Source of the DNA: Chloroflexota bacterium
Lineage (GTDB): Bacteria; Chloroflexota; Anaerolineae; 4572-78
NCBI GenBank assembly: GCA_024278015.1
Contig: JAJRUC010000476.1
Span: 1 to 6,826 of the forward strand
Direction: 5' to 3'
Length of the DNA: 6,826 nucleotides
Shown here: one piece after another, positions 1-5,280 of the stretch
Layout: each line of letters starts with the position of its first letter
Position numbering within the stretch: position 1 is the stretch's first letter
The notes under the pieces: model-generated
Seen by the model: only the letters and a program-made list of their open reading frames with translations
Databases searched by the model: none
What the model was told of the DNA's origin: nothing
Made by a program: the position numbers and the translations under genes

Positions 1-506
1 ACGGCAATTTGGCCGCACAACCCTTCCAGGATAAGTTGGTCATCGGTATCCAGCAAGCCGGGCACATCGCTGTAAACATCCAGCAGGCCCCACAATTTTT
101 CGCCCAGGGTGATGGGGATAATCAACTCGCCTTGCACCGTTGCCAACAGGGCGGGCGGCTGCCAGTCTAACACGCTTAAATTTGAGAGCAGGATGGTTTG
201 CTGAGTGTGGACGGCGCGCTGGAGCAATTCGGCATTAAAGGCTTCGGTCTCGGCGGCGGAGAGGTCTACTTCGTTAGCCAGGCCATAAGCGGCGGCCAGC
301 GTCAGCTTTTGGGCCTGGGCATCGTAGCGAAAGAGTTGGGTGTGATGGTAGTGAAATTGCTCTTTAACCTGGGTGACTACTTGTTGGTACAACTCTGCCA
401 GGGTGGTGGTGGCGGCAATTTCTTGCCCCACCAGCCGGGCCAACTGCATTTGCCGCCGTCTTCGAGCCAGTATTTGCGCCTGAGAAAGTGTGTGGGGGTT
501 GCTCAT
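1..506 (-). CDS. GAF domain protein, 3' part missing (runs off left edge)
   Basis: Reading leftwards from ATG at 506-504, the frame stays open to the window edge and gives 168 residues plus a partial codon. A charged N-terminal helix (RRRRQ at 15-19) leads into a GAF fold: QEIAATTTLAELYQQV at 28-43, the core strand FHYHHTQLFRY at 51-61, then IIPITLGEKLWGLLDV at 129-144 and the closing helix DDQLILEGLCGQIA at 155-168. The closest relative here is the GAF of the PAS-GAF protein, which shares the LCGQIA ending. No signal peptide or membrane segment is visible, so it is probably a cytosolic small-molecule or protein sensor of unknown ligand. The start lies 2 nt after the preceding gene's stop, with a GAAGGG Shine-Dalgarno 8 nt upstream inside that gene, which implies coupled translation. 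The missing C-terminus could carry more GAF domains or the output domain of the cluster. Confident as a GAF protein; its final function is unknown. Confidence 0.88.
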   Translation of the reverse strand, partial: MSNPHTLSQAQILARRRRQMQLARLVGQEIAATTTLAELYQQVVTQVKEQFHYHHTQLFRYDAQAQKLTLAAAYGLANEVDLSAAETEAFNAELLQRAVHTQQTILLSNLSVLDWQPPALLATVQGELIIPITLGEKLWGLLDVYSDVPGLLDTDDQLILEGLCGQIA

Positions 507-508
507 GG

Positions 509-2785
509 TTAATGCCCTTCAGTATTGCTTGCTGAATTGCCGCCGGAAGTCTCGTCCAGATCATCCAGGCGCAAAAACGCTCTGCGGCCGAAGACGCGGT
601 TCAGTTCTCGCACGGCCACGCGCATCACGGTATCCACATCGGAAGCGGCCCACACCTGGTCGGTCACTTCCCGCAAAATTTGCTCTCGACGGACGCGGGT
701 TTGGGCCTGTTTGTAAAGGCGGGCGTGTTCCAGAGCCACGGCAATTTGAGCGGCCAGGGTGGTATGAACGTGAATATCGTCTTCAGCAAAATACCCGGCT
801 TGTTCCGACTGGACATCGAGAATCCCCAGCACCCGGTTGCTCATAATCATGGGCACCGCCATTTCGGACCGGGTCAGGGGTAAAAGCGGGTTTTGAAACC
901 AGTTTGCTTCCTCGGCCACGTTGTTGACGATAACCCCCTTGCGAATACGAACCGCCCTGGCTACCAGCGAGTTTGGTTTGTAAATGGGAATTTGCCACCG
1001 TTGTTCAACCATCTGCCGGCCAATATCGCCCGCGCCCGCCGCCAGAATCAGGGTGTCGCCGTTCTCATCTATTAAATAGACATGGGCATGGTAAAGCCCA
1101 AACCGGCTTTTGGTCATATCAACCACCCGTTGCAGCAACTGGCGCGTATTGAGGGTAGTGGCCGCCACGGTACCCACTTCGGCGGCCAAAACAAGCTGGG
1201 TGCTGCGACGCTGCATTTGCTCAAAGAGCCGTCTGTTTTCAATAGAGAGGGCGATCTGGCTGACCATATTCATCAGCAGGTTAATATCTTCTTCCACAAA
1301 ATCCGGGTTATCGAGCAAATTTTCAACAATGGACAGGCCCATCAACTGGTCGCCATGAAAGACCGGGGCCAGCATCATTGAGCCGATACCCCGTTCCTGC
1401 CGGTCTTGCTGTTCTTCGGCAGACTGACGGGCGTTTTCCCGCGTTATTTTGGGCAGCAAAACCGGGACACAATTTTCCAGCACGTAGCCCTTCAATCCTT
1501 GCCACAACAGTTGATACGGCCAGTGGTCTGCGCCGGCAACTTCCGGCGACAACTCGGTGGCGCGCAAAACTTGCGTAACTTCTTTTTTAACTGCGTCGAA
1601 CAGCATCAGGGTGAAGGTATCGGCGAAGAGAGCCTGCCGGGCGGCCTCAACCACATCCTGCAAATCAAACGTCCGGGCATCGGCAGACATCAGCAAGTGC
1701 GTAACCTGATGCAGGGCTTGCGTGCGCGTCAAGGTGGCGTGTACCTGCCCAAACAGGCGCAGGTTTTCCAGCGTGGCCCCTATCAGCGAGGCGATTTGCA
1801 TCATCAAATCACGCTCATCGGCAGAAAAACGGCGAGGGTGGCTGCAAAAAACGCCAATGGCGCCGACCGCGTGCCACCCCGTAACCAAAGGAGCCACCAT
1901 TGCCGAAGCCAGCCCGTATTCGGCCAGGCGCCGCGCGTCCCACTGTTTCAATTCCGACAGCGCGGCCACGGCGACAACCTCTTTGCCTTGAATGGCCGCG
2001 TCGATGGTGGTATCCGGCAACGGCATTTTTTTGCCGACCGGCAGCGGAAATTCCGGGCCGGCGGTGGCGGCAATCACTTCAAACAAATCAGCGGCTGTTT
2101 CCCCCAATCGAATCAGGCAAATATGTTCAACCGCCAAAACCTGTTTGATGTAATGGGCGGCGGTCTGAAAAGCCTCGTCCAGTTCGGTGGTTACGCTCAA
2201 CACCGCGCCCATTTCGGTCAGCACGCCCAATCGTCGGGTCTGGGCTTCGGTGGCCTTAAGCAAGCGCGTATTTTGAACGGCAACCACCAGTTGCATAGCC
2301 AGCGCGTTTGCCGGCGGCAGCATATCTTCAGAAAAGGCGTCCGCTTCGGTGGCGTAAAACAGCAGCAGGCCAATGGCTCGCTCCATCAATACCAGCGGCA
2401 TCGCCAGGCCCGCGCGGGCGGCAACGGTTGATTCGGCTGGAGGCAGCCCGGTTTCAAGGCGCGGGCTTGCGGTTTGAACCGCTTCAACAAACCAGGGCGG
2501 CTCCTCATCCGCCGCCGATGTGCGCTTTAAAGGCGCGGTTATTCGGGCCGCAGCCGGCGTATTTGCAGAACAGGCCATTTGCACCAGCCGGTCATTATCC
2601 TCATCAAGGGTGTAAATTTCTACCGCAGCCAAATTGAAGTTGGCGGCCAGCATCCGGGCAGCCTGCTGAAGCAAATCGGCGGCATCGAAGATAGTGGCCG
2701 TCAAATCGCTCAGGGCCGAGACGCTTTTGAGAATCCAGTCTATGTTCAGCAATCGTGGGGGCGATAAACCGGCCCGGGTTTTCAT
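509..2785 (-). CDS. Multi-GAF sensor protein with four tandem GAF domains and no output domain
   Basis: A 758-residue protein built almost wholly from GAF modules: GAF1 about 30-175, GAF2 about 188-345, GAF3 about 355-520 and GAF4 about 532-690. They are joined by helices ending in motifs such as VQNTRLL (170-176), LENLRLF (339-345), IENRRLF (515-521) and LEHARLY (685-691). GAF4 is the most typical, with FGLYHAHVYLI (562-572), SLVARAVR (606-613), NPLLPLTRSEMAVP (632-645) and VLGILDVQ (652-659). A terminal segment (about 700-741) matches the ends of the two preceding proteins and is followed by a polar Ser/Asn-rich tail. I see no HisKA/HATPase, GGDEF, PP2C or helix-turn-helix, and no membrane segment. 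The four scattered Cys give no reason to propose bilin binding. It is probably a cytosolic multi-input sensor or scaffold acting on a partner protein. The ATG overlaps the previous stop as ATGA, with AAGGAG 5 nt upstream, so this start is firm. The ligands are unknown. Confidence 0.92.
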   Translation of the reverse strand: MKTRAGLSPPRLLNIDWILKSVSALSDLTATIFDAADLLQQAARMLAANFNLAAVEIYTLDEDNDRLVQMACSANTPAAARITAPLKRTSAADEEPPWFVEAVQTASPRLETGLPPAESTVAARAGLAMPLVLMERAIGLLLFYATEADAFSEDMLPPANALAMQLVVAVQNTRLLKATEAQTRRLGVLTEMGAVLSVTTELDEAFQTAAHYIKQVLAVEHICLIRLGETAADLFEVIAATAGPEFPLPVGKKMPLPDTTIDAAIQGKEVVAVAALSELKQWDARRLAEYGLASAMVAPLVTGWHAVGAIGVFCSHPRRFSADERDLMMQIASLIGATLENLRLFGQVHATLTRTQALHQVTHLLMSADARTFDLQDVVEAARQALFADTFTLMLFDAVKKEVTQVLRATELSPEVAGADHWPYQLLWQGLKGYVLENCVPVLLPKITRENARQSAEEQQDRQERGIGSMMLAPVFHGDQLMGLSIVENLLDNPDFVEEDINLLMNMVSQIALSIENRRLFEQMQRRSTQLVLAAEVGTVAATTLNTRQLLQRVVDMTKSRFGLYHAHVYLIDENGDTLILAAGAGDIGRQMVEQRWQIPIYKPNSLVARAVRIRKGVIVNNVAEEANWFQNPLLPLTRSEMAVPMIMSNRVLGILDVQSEQAGYFAEDDIHVHTTLAAQIAVALEHARLYKQAQTRVRREQILREVTDQVWAASDVDTVMRVAVRELNRVFGRRAFLRLDDLDETSGGNSASNTEGH
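515..520 (-). promoter_or_regulatory. Ribosome binding site (GAAGGG) for the left-edge GAF gene
   Basis: GAAGGG on the minus strand sits 8 nt before the ATG at 506 and lies within the last codons of the four-GAF gene (Glu-Gly). It supports this start and coupling to termination of the upstream gene. Confidence 0.6.
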
Positions 2786-3885
2786 ACGCGCTCCTTGTTC
2801 AGCGAAGGGGGGGATGAGGTTGGCGTATCATCTTGCGCCGCCTGCAACCGAATCAGGCCGCTGTTTGCGCCCAACGCCCGGCCCAGTTCCCGCACGGTAG
2901 TTTGCAAAAGTGTTTCCAGGTCCGGGGCGCGACGCATCTTGCCGCTGATTTCGGCAATGAGATATTCTCTGGTGGCCTGTTCCTGCGTTTCATCAAACAA
3001 GCGCAGGGTTTCGACGGTTTGAGCCACGGCGTCGGCCACGGCTTCTACCACGGCCAGGTCGTCGTCTGTCCAGGTTCGGGCCGGGGCAAAGCCGTGCAAC
3101 TGCACATTACCAATGGTTACGCCCCGCAATTTTACCGGCGCCAGCAAGGCGGGCGGCGCTTCCGGCAAGTCAAGCGGCGTCACAGTTGGGCCGGCCAGCC
3201 GCAGGGCTTGCCGGCGGGCCTGCTGCACCAGGCGGTCATCAAGCAAGGCCGCGCCGACGGGGCTGTAATGAGCCGCCCCCTTCCCCCGACGGGTCAGGCG
3301 TTCTTTTTGCCATATCTGCCGGGTGTATTGTTCTTGCCCGGCCTGAACCTGCTCCAGTTTTTCTTCGGTGAGGGCCAAAAGATTCGTGTTTTGCACAGCA
3401 AAGGCCAGTTGCGCCGCCAGCGCGCGCAGGGTCAGCCGGTCATCCTGATTCCAGACGGCTGTCCGGTTGGCATGGAGTTCCAGCACGCCAATCAGTTGGC
3501 CCGTTTCCGGCAAGATAATCGGCACAGCCATCACCGCCAGGGTATCGGGCAGCAGGGTAACGGCCTGCCAATCGGGTTCCTGACGCACGTCATCAATTTG
3601 GATAATCTCTTGCCGGCGGGCGGCGCGGGCCACCGGAGCAGACGCATCCAAAGGAACAATATAGCCCAGCGTTTTCATTTCCGCCCCGGTCTGTCCGCTG
3701 CCGGCGGTTACAACCAATTGGCGCGCCGGCTCATTATAAAGATAGACCAACACCTGATAGCACGCCCAGTGTTGCTGAATTTGCTGCACAGCCTTGTCCA
3801 GCCGTTTTTCGATGGGCACGGTGGCGTTCAAACACATGCTGAAATCGGTGATAAATTGCAAAGGGTCAGCCGGGGGTACAGGCAC
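2782..3885 (-). CDS. GAF protein with a second, half-length GAF
   Basis: A 367-residue cytosolic sensor-like protein when started at GTG 3885. That start has a GGAG Shine-Dalgarno 7 nt upstream and begins 4 nt after the stop of the PAS-GAF gene. The same frame could begin at TTG 3915, giving 10 more residues, but that overlaps the upstream gene by 26 nt and has no visible ribosome site. GAF1 spans about 10-170: WACYQVLVYLY (40-50), PVARAARR (84-91), AVPIILP (120-126), IGVLELHAN (132-140) and AAQLAFAVQNTNLL (157-170). A Gln-rich helix follows, then YTRQIW (187-192) and RRGKG (199-203). Residues about 246-300 (APVKLRGVTIGNVQLHG, TWTDDDLAVVEAVAD, ETLRLFDETQ) look like only the C-terminal half of a GAF, a layout I associate with Chloroflexota sensors. 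Residues 306-347 are the shared C-terminal segment, followed by a Ser/Pro tail. No output domain or membrane helix is visible. The GAF assignment is firm; the ligand and role are unknown. Confidence 0.88.
   Translation of the reverse strand: MPVPPADPLQFITDFSMCLNATVPIEKRLDKAVQQIQQHWACYQVLVYLYNEPARQLVVTAGSGQTGAEMKTLGYIVPLDASAPVARAARRQEIIQIDDVRQEPDWQAVTLLPDTLAVMAVPIILPETGQLIGVLELHANRTAVWNQDDRLTLRALAAQLAFAVQNTNLLALTEEKLEQVQAGQEQYTRQIWQKERLTRRGKGAAHYSPVGAALLDDRLVQQARRQALRLAGPTVTPLDLPEAPPALLAPVKLRGVTIGNVQLHGFAPARTWTDDDLAVVEAVADAVAQTVETLRLFDETQEQATREYLIAEISGKMRRAPDLETLLQTTVRELGRALGANSGLIRLQAAQDDTPTSSPPSLNKERV
2791..2796 (-). promoter_or_regulatory. Strong ribosome binding site (AAGGAG) for the four-GAF gene
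   Basis: AAGGAG on the minus strand lies 5 nt before the ATG at 2785, inside the last codons of the preceding gene. Together with the ATGA stop/start overlap it fixes the start and suggests translational coupling. Confidence 0.75.
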
Positions 3886-3889
3886 AGGA

Positions 3890-5083
3890 TTACTCCGTTT
3901 CAATTCCAACTTCAATGACGGCGTGCGACACCGTCAGGTGGTCGGCCAGTTCTTTGGCGGCAATGTGCAGGGCAGCGTCAACGGTGGGGGCGGCGCGCAG
4001 TTTTTCGATGATGTTGCGGATGGCCCGTTCCCGGCCTGCCCGCCGTTCAGCCGTGGCTAACAGGCGCACCCGTTCCGCTTCGATGGCCTCCCGGTGGGCG
4101 GTTTCCTGTTTGGCGGCCAAAAACAGGGCAATCTGGCCGCACAAACTCATAAGCAGCAGTTGGTCTTCCACGCCCAAACTATCGGCGGCATCGTTTTGCA
4201 CATCAAGCACCCCCAAAACTGTTTGCTTTAATTTTATGGGGATGGAAACCTCGGCGCGGGTGTTGGGCAACAACGGGTTGGGCAGCCAATCCGGCATACG
4301 CCGGACATCGAAGGCCAGGACCGGCCGGCCGCTGCGGGCGGCGCGGGCCACCAGGCTTTTTTCGGCGTTGAGGGGGATTTTGTGGCCGGCTTCTTTCATG
4401 ATTTTCCCGGCAGAGCCGGTTCCGGCCTGCATCACCAAATCTGCGCCTTCCAAAGTGTAAACGTGAACGTGATAATAGCCAAACTGGGCCTGAATTAAAT
4501 ACACCACTTGCTGAAAAAGTTTATCGACGGCCGGCGCGGCAGCAATTTCCTGGGCCACTTCGGTGGTTAGCTGCACCTGCCGGGTGCGGTGTTCCAGCGA
4601 TTCTTCAACGCGCGCTCTGGCCTCTTTGCGCTCGGTCATATCGCGGGCAAACATTACCAGCAGCGACGTGTTATCTGTAGTTTGCAGCAAAGAAAAGGTC
4701 AGCTCTATCGGAAACTCGTTGCCCAGGCGGCGCACGGCAATTAACTGCAACGGGGGGTGGGGCGCAACCGAGGGCTGATTTTGAAGCAAATTTTGCAATC
4801 CGCGCCAGTGGGCTTGCCGGTACTGTTCCGGAATGGCTACTTCCGGCCACGGCCTGCCCAGAACCTGGTCGGCAGGCCAGCCGAAAATTTCCTGGGCGCG
4901 TTGATTCCAGAGTTGAATGAGACCTGCCGTATCAATGGCTACCAACGCCTCCGGCATGGCGTCGAACATGGCCTCAATGGATAACCGGCCGGCCACATCG
5001 GGCCGGGGCCGGCCTTGTTCGGCTTCCGGTTTATTCTTCGGCAGGGAGTTTGTGGTCGTCATAATTTTTTCCGGGTCTTCCAT
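3890..5083 (-). CDS. PAS-GAF sensor protein without output domain
   Basis: A 397-residue protein and the first gene of the minus-strand operon. After a polar N-terminus, residues about 35-150 form a PAS domain: AMFDAMPEALVAID (38-51), LIQLWNQRAQEIFGW (55-69), VLGRPW (74-79), NEFPIELTFS (122-131) and the typical exit FARDMTERKEAR (145-156). A helical linker (157-175) leads to a GAF at about 175-325: FGYYHVHVYTL (201-211), SLVARAARSG (243-252), NPLLPNTRAEVSIPI (269-283), VLGVLDVQ (289-296) and LCGQIALFLAA (314-324). A charged, probably coiled segment (325-355) precedes the shared C-terminal segment (355-392). No transmembrane helix, kinase or cyclase is visible, and no heme- or flavin-binding residue could be assigned. 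The start is uncertain: ATG 5083 lacks a Shine-Dalgarno, while ATG 5062 (Met8) has GGA 7 nt upstream and would remove seven non-conserved residues. It probably senses a cytosolic signal and passes it to a partner; the ligand is unknown. Confidence 0.9.
   Translation of the reverse strand: MEDPEKIMTTTNSLPKNKPEAEQGRPRPDVAGRLSIEAMFDAMPEALVAIDTAGLIQLWNQRAQEIFGWPADQVLGRPWPEVAIPEQYRQAHWRGLQNLLQNQPSVAPHPPLQLIAVRRLGNEFPIELTFSLLQTTDNTSLLVMFARDMTERKEARARVEESLEHRTRQVQLTTEVAQEIAAAPAVDKLFQQVVYLIQAQFGYYHVHVYTLEGADLVMQAGTGSAGKIMKEAGHKIPLNAEKSLVARAARSGRPVLAFDVRRMPDWLPNPLLPNTRAEVSIPIKLKQTVLGVLDVQNDAADSLGVEDQLLLMSLCGQIALFLAAKQETAHREAIEAERVRLLATAERRAGRERAIRNIIEKLRAAPTVDAALHIAAKELADHLTVSHAVIEVGIETE
3893..3896 (-). 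promoter_or_regulatory. Ribosome binding site (GGAG) that decides the GTG start at 3885
   Basis: GGAG on the minus strand overlaps the final Glu codon region and stop of the PAS-GAF gene and lies 7 nt before GTG 3885. The TTG at 3915 has nothing comparable, so the shorter protein is preferred. Confidence 0.65.
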
Positions 5084-5104
5084 GCTTAAACTTGTTCATA
5101 CGTT

Positions 5105-5144
5105 ATCATATAAAACTATACCCTATTTTACAAAAAAATGTAAC
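5105..5144 (-). promoter_or_regulatory. Two overlapping candidate sigma70-like promoters for the sensor operon
   Basis: On the minus strand, GTTACA (5144-5139), an 18-nt spacer and TATAGT (5120-5115) form one candidate (4/6 and 5/6 matches to TTGACA/TATAAT). TTGTAA (5133-5128), a 17-nt spacer and TATGAT (5110-5105) form a second (4/6 and 5/6). Starts would fall near 5108 or 5098, leaving a short leader to ATG 5083 or ATG 5062. AT-rich DNA produces such matches easily, so the exact promoter is uncertain. Confidence 0.45.
5128..5143. repeat. Interrupted inverted repeat TTACA-N6-TGTAA, possible operator
   Basis: Two perfect 5-nt arms (5128-5132 and 5139-5143) flank a run of six A. The repeat overlaps the -35/spacer region of both candidate sensor-operon promoters, a position that would suit a dimeric repressor. 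The arms are short and AT-rich, so chance is a real alternative. Confidence 0.3.
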
Positions 5145-5194
5145 TATTGATGTCTCCCCGCCAAAGATTTATTTGGACAGTCAAATTTTTCCGA

Positions 5195-5223
5195 ATGACA
5201 AAACGCGGAGTTTGTGCTAAAAT
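5195..5223 (+). promoter_or_regulatory. Candidate sigma70-like promoter for rel
   Basis: ATGACA (5195-5200; 5/6 match to TTGACA), a 17-nt spacer and TAAAAT (5218-5223; 5/6 match to TATAAT), with an extended -10 TG at 5215-5216. The predicted start is near 5230, giving a leader of about 50 nt before the ATG at 5281. Both hexamers, ideal spacing and the extended element make this the best promoter match in the window. Confidence 0.6.
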
Positions 5224-5266
5224 TCCAATCGAAGCTACAATACAAAAAATCAATAATTACCCTTAC

Positions 5267-5280
5267 AGGTATTTTAACCT
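5267..5280 (+). promoter_or_regulatory. Weak Shine-Dalgarno inside a small inverted repeat before rel
   Basis: The only Shine-Dalgarno-like bases before the rel start are AGG at 5267-5269, 11 nt from the ATG. They fall in AGGT-ATTTTA-ACCT, whose 4-nt arms could pair and hide the AGG next to the start codon. An in-frame TAA at 5275-5277 excludes any earlier start, which fixes ATG 5281 as the first possible one. The stem is short and may not form stably. Confidence 0.35.

Larger units (their letters stand above)
5084..5280. other. AT-rich divergent intergenic region
   Basis: This 197-nt spacer separates the sensor operon from the rel homologue and is the only sizeable non-coding stretch. It is visibly more AT-rich than either flank. 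It should hold the promoters of both units. I see no RNA gene, terminator hairpin or small ORF with a credible ribosome site in it. Confidence 0.85.

Noticed and set aside
3..20. Near-identical 18-nt match (17/18) with 4127-4144, a possible repeat or recombination site
   Set aside because: Both copies encode the same CGQIA ending of a GAF helix in paralogous genes in the same orientation. Shared protein sequence explains it.
1406..2431. A 341-codon open frame on the plus strand opposite the four-GAF gene
   Set aside because: Its product is Gln/Arg/Gly-rich with no recognisable domain, it has no sensible ribosome site, and it lies wholly antisense to a clear multi-GAF gene. It is a codon-bias shadow.
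509..3915. Frameshift or sequencing-error origin for the split between the GAF genes
   Set aside because: Each junction changes frame, but every downstream start has a ribosome site, the proteins end in the same conserved segment plus a polar tail, and the stop/start spacing is typical of coupled operons. Genuine separate genes fit better.
2833..3918. A 361-codon open frame on the plus strand opposite the middle GAF gene
   Set aside because: Same pattern: low-complexity His/Gln/Gly/Arg composition and antisense to a supported gene with ribosome site and coupled neighbours.
509..5083. Bilin- or cyclic-nucleotide-binding GAF (phytochrome-like or PDE-like)
   Set aside because: I could not see a conserved chromophore Cys context or an NKxnFxDE-type motif in any of the GAF domains, so no ligand is assigned.
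5180..5199. GTCA-N12-TGAC inverted repeat near the rel promoter
   Set aside because: The arms are only 4 nt with a long unpaired centre, as expected by chance in a spacer of this size.
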